Made by a program: the position numbers and the translations under genes
Notes under the pieces: generated by a model
The model's input: only the letters and a program-made list of their open reading frames with translations
Databases searched by the model: none
Told to the model about the DNA's origin: nothing
Part shown: positions 36,149 through 45,254 of the stretch, piece after piece
How the letters are laid out: each line of letters opens with the position of its first letter
Numbering within the stretch: the stretch's first letter is position 1
Assembly: GCF_947260015.1 (NCBI RefSeq)
Contig: NZ_CAMYOM010000004.1
Span: 1 to 64,000, forward strand
Source of the DNA: an uncultured Eudoraea sp.
Lineage (GTDB): Bacteria; Bacteroidota; Bacteroidia; Flavobacteriales; Flavobacteriaceae
Length of the DNA: 64,000 nt
Direction of reading: 5' to 3'

Positions 36149-37117
36149 TTAAGCGTTTTGGGCCTTAAATTCTTTTAATTTTTCAATGAGTATGGGTACT
36201 ACTTCGAAGGCATCACCCACTACACCATAATCTGCAGCCTTAAAAAATGGTGCTTCCGGATCAGTATTAATTACAACTTTTACCTTAGAAGCATTGACTC
36301 CGGCCAGGTGTTGGATTGCTCCTGAGATTCCTATAGCAATATAAAGATTACTGGCCACAGGTTTCCCTGTTTGTCCAACATGTTCGCTATGTGATCGCCA
36401 TCCCATATCCGAAACTGGTTTAGAGCAGGCAGTGGCAGCTCCAAGAACATCAGCTAATTCTTCAATCATGCCCCAATTTTCCGGACCTTTCAATCCTCTT
36501 CCTCCGGACACGACTATATCTGCATCGGCTATAGTCGCTTTACCGACTACTTTGTCAATATTCACTGATTGAACAGAGAAATCGGAATCATTTAAATCAG
36601 GTTCAAAGTTCTCGACCTTAGGGCTTACTTTATTTTCAAATATTCCATAGGCATTACTAGATACTCCAATAATATTTATATCGGTTTTAAACTGTGTATG
36701 GGCAAAACCTTTGTTGCTAAAAGCCGTTCTTTTTACAACCAGGGGATTAGTACTTAGTGGCGGAGCAACCACATTAGTGCAGTATCCCGCTTTTAGTGCC
36801 CCTGCGAGGATGGAAGCCATATATTTGGTATCGGTACTGGAACTAACAACAATAGTACTAGCTCCTTCATTTTCCACTGCCTGAGAAATAGCTGTTGCAA
36901 ATGCCTTTGCGTTAAAAATGGAAAGTTTATCATTAGTAACTTTCAATATTTTTGAAACTCCATAATTTCCAATTACCTCAGAATCTGGGGCATTAATAGT
37001 TATTGCGGTAACTGAAGTGCCTAATTGTTCCGCTAACTTGTGCGCATATGAGGCAGCCTCGAATGCATTTTTTTTGAATTTACCGTTATCGGATTCCGTA
37101 TAAACAAGTACTGACAT
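36149..37117 (-). CDS. etfA: Electron transfer flavoprotein alpha subunit
   Basis: Carries the FAD of ETF and passes electrons from acyl-CoA dehydrogenases to ETF-quinone oxidoreductase. 322 residues with the C-terminal FAD block: GRGLKGPENWGMIEELA (near 206-222), RSHSEHVGQTGKPVAS (near 246-261), IGISGAIQHLAG and INTDPEAPFFKAADYG. It is 59 bases behind etfB, probably the same transcript. Nothing suggests a bifurcating type. Confidence 0.95.
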   Translation of the reverse strand: MSVLVYTESDNGKFKKNAFEAASYAHKLAEQLGTSVTAITINAPDSEVIGNYGVSKILKVTNDKLSIFNAKAFATAISQAVENEGASTIVVSSSTDTKYMASILAGALKAGYCTNVVAPPLSTNPLVVKRTAFSNKGFAHTQFKTDINIIGVSSNAYGIFENKVSPKVENFEPDLNDSDFSVQSVNIDKVVGKATIADADIVVSGGRGLKGPENWGMIEELADVLGAATACSKPVSDMGWRSHSEHVGQTGKPVASNLYIAIGISGAIQHLAGVNASKVKVVINTDPEAPFFKAADYGVVGDAFEVVPILIEKLKEFKAQNA

Positions 37118-37176
37118 AATTTTCTTTTATAGATTAATTTCAAAATTTCCGTGAACTTTGAAAGCTGATTTAATAT

Positions 37177-37923
37177 TTATATGACCTTTGCTTCATTGTG
37201 CAACAGATCAATTAATTGGGAAATATTATCTGCTTCCACAAGTTTCACTGCACCTTTGGCTGCAGGTTTTTCGAATTTAATATCTTCTGTTCCATGGTTA
37301 GCTTCAACTGGTTCCAGGACATTTAGCTTTTTTTGACGAGCCGTCATAATCCCCCTCATATTTGGAATACGAAGGTCACTTTCTTCTACCAGACCTTTTT
37401 GTCCACCAATAATCAGGGGAAGCGTAGTAGAGATTTTTTCCTTACCTCCATCAATTTCCCGAATAGCTGTGGCAGTATTTCCTTCAATTTCTAGCCCTAT
37501 ACAGGTATTTATAAAATTAAAATTTAAAATGGCTGACATCATACCGGGAACCATACCCCCATTGTAGTCTATAGATTCTCTGCCCGCTATGATAAGATCA
37601 TAAGCACCTGTTTTAATAACTTCACTGAGCTGCTGTGCAACAAACAAGCCATCAGTTGGTTCTGCATTTATACGAACAGCCTCATCTGCCCCAATTGCCA
37701 GAGCTTTTCTAATTGTTGGCTCAACTTCAGGACCTCCAACGGTTGCTACATGAATAGTTGCCCCCTGTTTTTCTTTAAACCACATGGCACGTGTTAAACC
37801 AAATTCATCATTTGGATTAATTACAAATTGTACGCCATTGGTATCAAATTTAGTATCTCCTTCAGTAAAATTGATTTTGGAAGTAGTGTCCGGCACGTTA
37901 CTTATACAAACTAATATTTTCAT
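37177..37923 (-). CDS. etfB: Electron transfer flavoprotein beta subunit
   Basis: Partner of EtfA. 248 residues with an AMP/FAD-related nucleotide-binding layout: NPNDEFGLTRAMWFKE (near 37-52), GADEAVRI, IIAGRESIDYNGGMVPGMMSAIL and LPLIIGGQKGLVEESDLRIPNMRGIM. It is the first gene of the etfBA transcript, whose promoter lies inside a perfect 28-bp inverted repeat. Confidence 0.95.
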   Translation of the reverse strand: MKILVCISNVPDTTSKINFTEGDTKFDTNGVQFVINPNDEFGLTRAMWFKEKQGATIHVATVGGPEVEPTIRKALAIGADEAVRINAEPTDGLFVAQQLSEVIKTGAYDLIIAGRESIDYNGGMVPGMMSAILNFNFINTCIGLEIEGNTATAIREIDGGKEKISTTLPLIIGGQKGLVEESDLRIPNMRGIMTARQKKLNVLEPVEANHGTEDIKFEKPAAKGAVKLVEADNISQLIDLLHNEAKVI

Positions 37924-37980
37924 GCTTATTTTGCGTTTTGTACATTAAAAAATGTGGCTGCTAAGATAGCTATTAATTTT

Positions 37981-38009
37981 CAAATTTACTATGCACGCAT
38001 AGTAAATTT
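37981..38009 (-). promoter_or_regulatory. etfBA promoter with 28-bp operator-like inverted repeat
   Basis: Two perfect 13-base arms (AAATTTACTATGC, 37982-37994, and its complement, 37997-38009) flank a central AC. Read on the minus strand, the left arm contains TAAATTTG (37988-37981), an exact -7 box for etfB, so the repeat covers the region between -33 and -7. The next gene is 59 bases from it on the minus side. Position, symmetry and length point to a repressor of the TetR size class. Known ETF biology suggests fatty-acid or branched-acid control; that part is inference. Confidence 0.75.
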
Positions 38010-38057
38010 TACATCTTTTTTTAATACTCTGGCAGGGTTAATTGGTAGATATTTTCC

Positions 38058-38065
38058 TATTTTTG
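38058..38065 (+). promoter_or_regulatory. -7 element of pdhB
   Basis: TATTTTTG, 45 bases before the pdhB start. No well-spaced TTG. It lies 49 bases from the inverted repeat on the etfB side, so the two genes could share the regulator. Confidence 0.55.
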
Positions 38066-38109
38066 TTGGCATTTGAAAATGAATTTTTTAAAAGGGGGAT
38101 CACAATAAG

Positions 38110-39087
38110 ATGAAGACCATACAATTTAGGCAGGCAATCGCTGAAGCAATGACAGAAGAAATGCGAAGAGATGAATCCATTTATTTAATGGGTGAAGAGG
38201 TCGCAGAATATAATGGCGCCTATAAGGCATCAAAAGGAATGTTAGACGAATTTGGGCCTGATCGTGTTCTTGATACTCCAATTTCTGAATTAGGATTTGC
38301 AGGAATAGGTGTTGGATCTGCAATGAACGGTAACAGGCCTATTATTGAATTTATGACCTTTAATTTTGCTCTGGTGGGTATAGATCAGATAATAAATAAC
38401 GCTGCAAAAATCAGACAGATGTCCGGCGGTCAGTTTAATTGCCCAATTGTTTTTCGTGGACCTACAGGCTCTGCAGGCCAATTGGGTGCGACACACTCAC
38501 AGTCATTTGAAAGCTGGTTTGCCAATTGTCCGGGTTTAAAAGTGGTTATACCCTCTAATCCAAATGATGCTAAAGGTCTTTTGAAAATGGCAATTCGCGA
38601 TGATGACCCGGTTATCTTTATGGAGTCTGAACAAATGTATGGAGATAAAGGTGAAGTTCCTGAGGGAGAATATACTATTCCTTTGGGAGTAGCAGAAATA
38701 AAAAGAGAAGGTAATGATGTTACCATTGTTTCTTTCGGAAAAATCATTAAAGAAGCTTATAAAGCAGCGGACGAATTGGAGAAGGAAGGTATTAGTTGTG
38801 AGATAATTGACCTGCGTACTGTAAAGCCAATGGATAGGGAAGCGATATTAAAATCTGTAAAGAAAACAAACAGATTAATTGTTCTGGAAGAGGCGTGGCC
38901 ATTTGGAAACGTTGCAACGGAGATAACTTATTTGGTACAATCGGAAGCTTTTGATTATCTGGACGCACCTGTCATAAAAATAAATACAGCGGATACTCCT
39001 GCACCATACTCCCCTGTATTGTTGGAAGAATGGATCCCCAACTATAAAGATGTGATAAAGGCTGTTAAGAAAGTGTTATATAAATAA
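38110..39087 (+). CDS. pdhB: Pyruvate dehydrogenase E1 beta subunit
   Basis: Beta chain of the thiamine-diphosphate E1 of a 2-oxoacid dehydrogenase complex. 325 residues: EAMTEEMRRDESIYLMGEEVAEYNGAYKASKG, RVLDTPISELGFAGIGVGSA, the conserved HSQSFESWFANCPGLKVVIPSNP and the C-terminal DAPVIKINTADTPAPYS. Identity as the pyruvate enzyme, rather than a branched-chain one, rests on overall likeness. It is a single-gene transcript ending in a strong terminator; the alpha and E2 genes must be elsewhere. Confidence 0.92.
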   Translation: MKTIQFRQAIAEAMTEEMRRDESIYLMGEEVAEYNGAYKASKGMLDEFGPDRVLDTPISELGFAGIGVGSAMNGNRPIIEFMTFNFALVGIDQIINNAAKIRQMSGGQFNCPIVFRGPTGSAGQLGATHSQSFESWFANCPGLKVVIPSNPNDAKGLLKMAIRDDDPVIFMESEQMYGDKGEVPEGEYTIPLGVAEIKREGNDVTIVSFGKIIKEAYKAADELEKEGISCEIIDLRTVKPMDREAILKSVKKTNRLIVLEEAWPFGNVATEITYLVQSEAFDYLDAPVIKINTADTPAPYSPVLLEEWIPNYKDVIKAVKKVLYK

Positions 39088-39113
39088 ATTAAGTGATTTT
39101 GTAAAGGTATCTT

Positions 39114-39146
39114 AGCTTCGTCGACCAAGGTTGGACGAAGCTTTTT
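39114..39146 (+). terminator. Terminator after pdhB
   Basis: AGCTTCGTC and GACGAAGCT form a perfect 9-bp stem around an 11-base loop, followed by TTTTT. Clear rho-independent terminator. Confidence 0.85.
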
Positions 39147-39190
39147 CATGAAAGGAATTCTATTCGAAGTCAATTTACCCTAAACCATAA

Positions 39191-39219
39191 TTGCAAATTT
39201 TGCATTTTCGATTACTTTG
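39191..39219 (+). promoter_or_regulatory. Promoter of the DUF5686 gene
   Basis: TTG at 39191-39193, 18 bases, TTACTTTG at 39212-39219 (one mismatch to TAnnTTTG). A TTG codon at 39217 lies inside it, so translation must begin further down, at the ATG at 39247. Confidence 0.6.
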
Positions 39220-39246
39220 GATCGAGAATTGCAATATTCTAAACTA

Positions 39247-41739
39247 ATGAAAAGATTCCAGCTATTCTTTCTTTTTTTAGCGCCTTTATTTATCTGGTCT
39301 CAGACAAAAGCTGGTGGTATTGTAGTTGATGAGGAAGGTGTCCCTGTCGCATTTGCCAATGTTGTATTTAAAGGCTCTACCGAGGGGGCCATAACTAACG
39401 AAGATGGCTTATTCTATTTAGAATCCTCAAAAAAATACAATTCACTGATCATATCATTTATTGGCTATAAAACAGAGGAATTAGAATTGCCAAAACGTGT
39501 AAACTATAATCTCAAAGTTGTAATGTTTCATGGTGAACAATTAGATGAGGTTGTGGTCTATATGGGGAAACAATCTAAGAAGAATAATCCCGCAATAGAT
39601 ATACTAAAGAAAATATGGGCTAAAAAAAAGATCAATGGTCTTCGAATGTTTAATCAATATCAATATGATAAATATGAAAAGGTAGAATTTGACCTTAATT
39701 CTATTGATAGCGCTATGATGACGAGTAAACTTTTCAAAGGAATGGAATTTATATTTCAGGATCTGGATACTTCAAGAATTACCGGGAAAACCTATTTACC
39801 AATTTTTTTAAATGAAACCTCAAGTAAAGTATATGGTGATAATATTCTTACCCAGACCAAAGAGGATGTTTTAGGAAATAAAAATTCGGGATTTAGTAAT
39901 AATCAGGCCATAATAGGATTTGTAAAGGATCTTTATTCGGAATATGATATTTATGATAAGTATTTAAAGTTTTTTGACAAGAGTTTCCCCAGTCCCGTTT
40001 CCGAAGCCGGAATTGATACCTATAATTACGTGCTTTCAGATAGTGCTTACATAGAAAATAAATGGTGCTATCATATTATTTATTACCCCAGGCGTAAAAA
40101 TGAACTCACATTTAAAGGTGATTTTTGGGTAAATGATTCAACTTTCGCCATAAAGAAAATCAACCTGGAGGTTACAAAAAGTGCCAATATAAATTGGGTG
40201 AAAGAAATTTATATTGAGCAGGAATTCGAGGTAGTTAATGATTCGGTATTCTTGCTAAAAAGAGATTATATGCTTAGTGATTTTAGCTTCTTTAAAAAAG
40301 AAAAGTCAAAGGGGGTCTATGGAAAAAGAACTACAGTTTATGGGAATTATAAATTTAATGTTGAAAGGCCTAAACAGTTTTATAAAAATAAGACGGATCC
40401 TTTTAACCCAATAACTTTTGAAAGGGATAGCGTATTTTGGGAAAATAATCGATTGGAATCCCTTAATAAAGACGAACAGGGGATTTATTCTCTCTTAGAT
40501 ACCTTAAAGACTGTACCGCGTTTTAATACAGCTTATGACATTGTAAGTGTTTTGGCATCTGGTTATGTAGAAATTGATAAATGGAATATTGATCTTGGGA
40601 GTATTTATAGTGGTTTTGGGTATAACGAGGCCGAAGGAATTAGATTGAGAGGCGGGGCCAGAACCTATTTTGGACAAAATGACCCATGGCGTATAGAAGG
40701 GTATATGGCATATGGATTTAAGGATGAAAAATTTAAGTATGGTATTTCGGGCAAGTGGCTGCTGGATAAAAAGACCAGACTAATACTTTCCGGAGGTAAC
40801 CGCCGGGACATAGAGCAATTGGGAATTAATCTTACCCAAACAACAGATGTGCTTGGCAGAAGTGTGGCCTCTTCCGCAATATTTACCGTTGGCGCCAATG
40901 ACAGGCTTACCAATATTAACCTTACTACTTTCAATACAGATATTGAGCCTCTAACTAATTTGCGGATTCGCTTCGGGAGTTCTTATCGAACATTGAGCTC
41001 TGCCCTGCCGGATTCATTTAGTCTGGATTATATAGATCCCACATCTCCTACAGGAATATCTTCAGAGATAAAACAGTTTGAATTAAGTACAATACTATTA
41101 TACACGCCGGGTAAAAGAACTATTGGCAGTGGAGTAGAGCGCAGAAATGTAAATGATAATTATAGCACACTTTTATTAAATTACACAAAAGGGTTAAAAG
41201 GTTTCTTTCAAAGTGATTTTGAATTTGAAAAAATTCAGTTTTCTTATACACAACCATGGCAGATTGGAGGTTTTGGAAGATTGTCAAGTACTGTTGAGGT
41301 TGGTAAGACGTTCGGATCTGTACCGCTTGGCCTATTGAGCGTAATACCTGGAAACCAAACATTATGGACGATTTATAATACATTTCCAAACTTGAATTTT
41401 TACGAGTTTGTAACAGATACCTATGCCACTATTCATTTGGAACATAATTTTAATGGCCGGATTTTTTCAAGGATACCTATTATTCGGAATTGGAATTTAA
41501 GAGAAATAGTAGGTTTAAGAGGAGCATGGGGTACTTTAACGGATGAAAATATTGCACTGAGCAGTCCGACAAATATTCCATTAATAGCCCCTTCCGATAA
41601 GATTTACTGGGAATACTCCTTTGGCATTGGTAATATCTTTAAGGTTTTTAGAATCGACTTCAATTTCAGAGGCAATTACCTGGAGAATCCGGATGCTCGT
41701 CCTTTTAGTATTAAGGGAACCTTTGGTTTTAGTTTTTAA
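39247..41739 (+). CDS. DUF5686 / carboxypeptidase-regulatory-like outer-membrane protein
   Basis: 830 residues from the ATG at 39247, which starts a good signal peptide (about 19 residues, ending IWSQ). Residues 22-100 form a carboxypeptidase-D regulatory-like sandwich (GIVVDEEGVPVAFANVVFKGSTEGAITNEDG pattern) as in the N-terminus of TonB-dependent proteins. The rest matches DUF5686 and ends as a beta-barrel (terminal residue Phe). There is no TonB box or plug I can see. Function unknown; family members are outer-membrane proteins of Bacteroidetes. It stands alone between terminators. Confidence 0.85.
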   Translation: MKRFQLFFLFLAPLFIWSQTKAGGIVVDEEGVPVAFANVVFKGSTEGAITNEDGLFYLESSKKYNSLIISFIGYKTEELELPKRVNYNLKVVMFHGEQLDEVVVYMGKQSKKNNPAIDILKKIWAKKKINGLRMFNQYQYDKYEKVEFDLNSIDSAMMTSKLFKGMEFIFQDLDTSRITGKTYLPIFLNETSSKVYGDNILTQTKEDVLGNKNSGFSNNQAIIGFVKDLYSEYDIYDKYLKFFDKSFPSPVSEAGIDTYNYVLSDSAYIENKWCYHIIYYPRRKNELTFKGDFWVNDSTFAIKKINLEVTKSANINWVKEIYIEQEFEVVNDSVFLLKRDYMLSDFSFFKKEKSKGVYGKRTTVYGNYKFNVERPKQFYKNKTDPFNPITFERDSVFWENNRLESLNKDEQGIYSLLDTLKTVPRFNTAYDIVSVLASGYVEIDKWNIDLGSIYSGFGYNEAEGIRLRGGARTYFGQNDPWRIEGYMAYGFKDEKFKYGISGKWLLDKKTRLILSGGNRRDIEQLGINLTQTTDVLGRSVASSAIFTVGANDRLTNINLTTFNTDIEPLTNLRIRFGSSYRTLSSALPDSFSLDYIDPTSPTGISSEIKQFELSTILLYTPGKRTIGSGVERRNVNDNYSTLLLNYTKGLKGFFQSDFEFEKIQFSYTQPWQIGGFGRLSSTVEVGKTFGSVPLGLLSVIPGNQTLWTIYNTFPNLNFYEFVTDTYATIHLEHNFNGRIFSRIPIIRNWNLREIVGLRGAWGTLTDENIALSSPTNIPLIAPSDKIYWEYSFGIGNIFKVFRIDFNFRGNYLENPDARPFSIKGTFGFSF

Positions 41740-41786
41740 ATCTTAAGGGTAAACGATTTAAGCTTTTTTATTCTAATCCATTTTAC

Positions 41787-41794
41787 TACTTTTG
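41787..41794 (+). promoter_or_regulatory. -7 element of hppA
   Basis: TACTTTTG, 33 bases before the hppA start, in a T-rich region whose -33 half is indistinct. Confidence 0.6.
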
Positions 41795-41826
41795 CACCCG
41801 TTTTAAATAGCAAATAACTAACTAAT

Positions 41827-44217
41827 ATGGAATTAATAGTAAACCTTTTACCAGCTTTTGGTGTTTTAGCACTGCTTTTTGTATTTATAAAAAATATTTG
41901 GGTTTCCAAACAAGAAGTAGGCAATGAAAAAATGGCAAGGATAGCCAAACATATTGCTGATGGAGCAATGTCCTTCTTAAAGGCAGAATACAAAATCTTA
42001 TCAATCTTTGTTGTGGCTGTGGCCATTTTATTGTACTTCAAGGGGAATTATGAGGAAGGTTCAAATGGAATGGTGGCAGTTTCTTTTATTGTTGGTGCCA
42101 TCTGCTCTGCCTTGGCCGGTTTTATAGGAATGCGCGTTGCTACTAAAGCAAACGTTAGAACAACACAAGCCGCAAGACAATCCTTAGGTAAGGCTTTGGA
42201 AGTAGCTTTTGCAGGTGGTTCTGTAATGGGATTAGGTGTTGTAGGTCTGGGTGTTCTTGGATTGAGTGGGTTGTTTATGATTTACCAGATAATTTGGCCC
42301 GGAGCTGAAAATATTCCGATGGTACTAAATGTACTTTCCGGATTTTCATTAGGAGCATCATCTATTGCATTATTTGCTCGTGTTGGCGGTGGTATTTATA
42401 CCAAGGCAGCGGATGTTGGAGCGGATTTGGTTGGTAAAGTTGAAGCCGGTATTCCGGAAGATCATCCTTTAAACCCGGCAACCATTGCAGATAACGTTGG
42501 TGATAATGTTGGGGATGTTGCAGGTATGGGAGCCGATTTATTTGAATCGTTCGTTGGTTCTATAATTGGTACTATGGTTCTGGGAGCTTTTATTTTCACT
42601 CCTGAATTTGGAGGATTAGGAGCAGTGTATTTGCCATTGGTATTGGCTGCAGTTGGTATTGTAATGTCTATTATAGGTACGTTTTTTGTTAAGGTAAAAG
42701 ATGGTGGAAGCCCGCATAAAGCATTAAACTTAGGCGAATTCGGGTCTGGAGGATTAATGATAATCGCTTCCTATTTTATAATAACAGGTATGTTGCCTGA
42801 AAGTATTGAAGGATTGCCCTCTGGAGCATTAGGTGTTTTCTTTGCAACCCTTGCCGGTTTAATTGCAGGTTTTGGTGTTGGTAAAATAACAGAGTATTAT
42901 ACAGGTACAGGAACAAAACCGGTTAAATCTATAGTAAGGCAATCCGATACAGGAGCCGCTACTAACATTATTGCGGGCCTGGGTGTTGGCATGATGTCTA
43001 CAGCAGTCCCAATCTTGTTAATAGCTGCGGCTATTTTAATTTCACATCATTTTGCAGGTTTATATGGAATTGCAATTGCAGCGGTTGGAATGCTCGCAAA
43101 CACGGGTATTCAACTGGCAGTTGATGCTTATGGTCCTATTTCTGATAATGCTGGCGGGATTGCCGAAATGGCCGAATTGCCTAAGGAAGTTCGGGAGCGT
43201 ACAGATAAATTAGATGCAGTAGGGAATACGACAGCAGCTATAGGGAAGGGTTTTGCAATTGCCTCTGCAGCATTAACTGCATTGGCCTTGTTTGCAGCTT
43301 TTATGAAAGTAGCCAATGTTACTGCCATAGACGTTTCCAGACCTGATATTATGGCTGGTTTGTTAGTGGGGGGGATGCTTCCTTTTGTGTTCTCCGCTTT
43401 ATCAATGAATGCAGTAGGTAGGGCCGCAATGGCAATGATAGAAGAAGTTCGCAGACAATTTAGAGATATACCACAATTACATGCTGCATTGAAAGTAATG
43501 CGAAAGTATGATTCAGATATGTCTAAGGCAACCGCTGAGGATAGAAAAATATTTGATGCTGCAGATGGGTATGCCGAATACGATAAGTGTGTAGATATAT
43601 CAACAAAAGCTTCTATTAAGGAAATGGTATTTCCGGGAATATTGGCTATAGCAGTACCTGTGGCAGTTGGGTTTATCGGCGGCGCAGAAATGCTTGGAGG
43701 CCTTTTAGCAGGAGTAACTACTTGTGGTGTGCTTATGGCGATATTTCAATCTAATGCCGGCGGTGCATGGGATAATGCCAAAAAAATGATTGAGGCAGAT
43801 GGCGGTAAGGGCACAGATGCTCATAAAGCGGCGGTAGTAGGAGATACCGTTGGAGATCCTTTCAAGGATACTTCAGGACCTTCATTGAACATCCTTTTAA
43901 AACTAATGTCAGTTGTTGCTTTGGTAATCGCACCGAGTATTGCGATATCTTCAGATACCTTAACCGCGTATACTGAACAAAAAGCTATTGTCGAGGTCAA
44001 AAAGGAAGTGCATGTTGAGATGAAAAAAAACGATGACGATCTTGTAAAGGCAGTTGTCACTATAACTACTATGGAAGACGGAACGGAAAATATTCGTGAG
44101 CTTATTTTTGAAGGTAGTGAGGAAGAAGTTAGTGCGCAGATAGAGTCACTTAATGAAACCGATAATAATGCGAAAATCCGCATAGAAAAGGTTGTAAAAA
44201 AAGTGACAGAAGAATAG
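41827..44217 (+). CDS. hppA: Membrane-bound ion-pumping pyrophosphatase
   Basis: Couples PPi hydrolysis to H+ or Na+ pumping. 796 residues and about 16 helices. The catalytic loops are intact: [61 protein letters not shown] and [15 protein letters not shown]. In [10 protein letters not shown] the discriminating position is Ala470 rather than Lys, the mark of the K+-dependent class, whose members may pump Na+ or H+; the ion cannot be read safely. After the last helix, residues 714-796 form an acidic-basic soluble tail ([17 protein letters not shown] and so on) that most pyrophosphatases lack. It ends at a terminator shared with the dNK gene. Confidence 0.95.
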   Translation: MELIVNLLPAFGVLALLFVFIKNIWVSKQEVGNEKMARIAKHIADGAMSFLKAEYKILSIFVVAVAILLYFKGNYEEGSNGMVAVSFIVGAICSALAGFIGMRVATKANVRTTQAARQSLGKALEVAFAGGSVMGLGVVGLGVLGLSGLFMIYQIIWPGAENIPMVLNVLSGFSLGASSIALFARVGGGIYTKAADVGADLVGKVEAGIPEDHPLNPATIADNVGDNVGDVAGMGADLFESFVGSIIGTMVLGAFIFTPEFGGLGAVYLPLVLAAVGIVMSIIGTFFVKVKDGGSPHKALNLGEFGSGGLMIIASYFIITGMLPESIEGLPSGALGVFFATLAGLIAGFGVGKITEYYTGTGTKPVKSIVRQSDTGAATNIIAGLGVGMMSTAVPILLIAAAILISHHFAGLYGIAIAAVGMLANTGIQLAVDAYGPISDNAGGIAEMAELPKEVRERTDKLDAVGNTTAAIGKGFAIASAALTALALFAAFMKVANVTAIDVSRPDIMAGLLVGGMLPFVFSALSMNAVGRAAMAMIEEVRRQFRDIPQLHAALKVMRKYDSDMSKATAEDRKIFDAADGYAEYDKCVDISTKASIKEMVFPGILAIAVPVAVGFIGGAEMLGGLLAGVTTCGVLMAIFQSNAGGAWDNAKKMIEADGGKGTDAHKAAVVGDTVGDPFKDTSGPSLNILLKLMSVVALVIAPSIAISSDTLTAYTEQKAIVEVKKEVHVEMKKNDDDLVKAVVTITTMEDGTENIRELIFEGSEEEVSAQIESLNETDNNAKIRIEKVVKKVTEE

Positions 44218-44238
44218 GGAGCTATTTAATGTGTCATA

Positions 44239-44274
44239 AAAAAAATCCCTAAGCTCAGCTTGGGAATTTTTTTT
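44239..44274. terminator. Bidirectional terminator between hppA and dNK
   Basis: AATCCC-T-AAG and CTTGGGAATT pair around CTCAG with one bulge; an A-run precedes and TTTTTTTT follows. It serves the converging genes on both strands. Confidence 0.8.
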
Positions 44275-44285
44275 AGTTATTAGGT

Positions 44286-44900
44286 CTAAAAAAGTCCGTG
44301 AATTTCGGCGTCTATCTTATTAATCACCTCGCCCAGATGTTCAGGATTATCAACAAAATTTAATTGATCCACATCAATTACTAATAAATTACCTTTTTCA
44401 TAACCATGGGCCCATGCTTCATATCGCTCGTTTAACCGACTTAGATAATCAATAGATATGGAATTTTCGTAATCCCTGCCTCGTTGGTGAATCTGGTTCA
44501 CCAAATTGGGAATTGAACTTCTTAGGTAAATTAGAAGATCAGGAGGCTCTACAAGGGTCTCCATAAGTTCGAAAAGGCTTGAGTAGTTACCAAAATCCCT
44601 GTTAGTCATTAAGCCCATAGCATGTAAATTAGGTGCAAAAATGTGGGCATCTTCGTAAATGGTTCTGTCCTGGATTATATTTTTCCCCGATTCCCGGATC
44701 TTTAGAATTTGTCTGTATCTGCTATTTAAGAAATAAATCTGCAGGTTAAAACTCCAGCGTTCCATCTGATTGTAAAAATCATCCAAATACGGATTGTCAA
44801 CTACGTCTTCAAAATGTGCCTCCCATCTGTAATGTTTTGCTAAAAGCCTGGTGAGGGTAGTTTTTCCGGCTCCTATATTTCCAGCAACGGCAATATGCAT
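44286..44900 (-). CDS. Deoxynucleoside kinase
   Basis: 204 residues, salvage kinase for deoxynucleosides. P-loop GNIGAGKT at 7-14, then VVDNPYLDDFY, RYRQILKI, the DRT of QDRTIYEDAHIF (the family DRS/DRT motif), and RGRDYENSI lid. It is a paralogue of the kinase half of the FolK fusion at 4391-5530; two kinases of this fold usually split substrates between purine and pyrimidine deoxynucleosides. It converges on hppA and is divergent from metK. Confidence 0.93.
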   Translation of the reverse strand: MHIAVAGNIGAGKTTLTRLLAKHYRWEAHFEDVVDNPYLDDFYNQMERWSFNLQIYFLNSRYRQILKIRESGKNIIQDRTIYEDAHIFAPNLHAMGLMTNRDFGNYSSLFELMETLVEPPDLLIYLRSSIPNLVNQIHQRGRDYENSISIDYLSRLNERYEAWAHGYEKGNLLVIDVDQLNFVDNPEHLGEVINKIDAEIHGLF

Positions 44901-45041
44901 ATAGTGTTTGAATTTATGGTTGGTGTCTTAAATTTAAGAGAAACACAATATACAAAGTATCTTCTGGAAGAGAAAAAATAGTTGTTGAAATACAAGAGAT
45001 AATTATATTTTATCAAAATTTTTATTTCAATGGCATTTATG

Positions 45042-45049
45042 TACTTTTG
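45042..45049 (+). promoter_or_regulatory. -7 element of metK
   Basis: TACTTTTG, an exact TAnnTTTG match. Transcription would begin near 45056, giving a leader of about 200 bases before metK. Confidence 0.65.
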
Positions 45050-45055
45050 TCACCA

Positions 45056-45254
45056 TTATATAAGAGGAGGGATTTGACTGATTGCAACCTCTTATGCAGA
45101 CTCCAATTTTTGAATAGTTTAAATTACTATTTTAACCATCATTCAGGTTCTGCAAAAAAAAAATGCTAAAGCAGTTTCTACAGATCAATCTGAGTTGTAA
45201 ACTTCTTTTCAAGCATCCGTCAAATCGATTTTAATTTTTAAAAAGTAACTATTT
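45056..45254 (+). ncRNA. Long structured leader of metK, class unknown
   Basis: About 200 bases lie between the predicted transcript start and the metK ATG. They contain an 8-bp perfect stem right at the 5' end (ATAAGAGG 45060-45067 with CCTCTTAT 45088-45095) and a second hairpin near 45172-45204 (GTTTCTACAG with TTGTAAAC). I could not fit the SAM-I pattern seen at 46590 and 58221, nor another riboswitch class I know. It may be a regulatory RNA sensing methionine or SAM by another route, or only an unstructured leader. Confidence 0.4.

Noticed and set aside
45056-45254. SAM-I or SAM-II riboswitch before metK
   Set aside because: The S-box core seen at 46590 and 58221 is missing, and I could not align it with a SAM-II fold.
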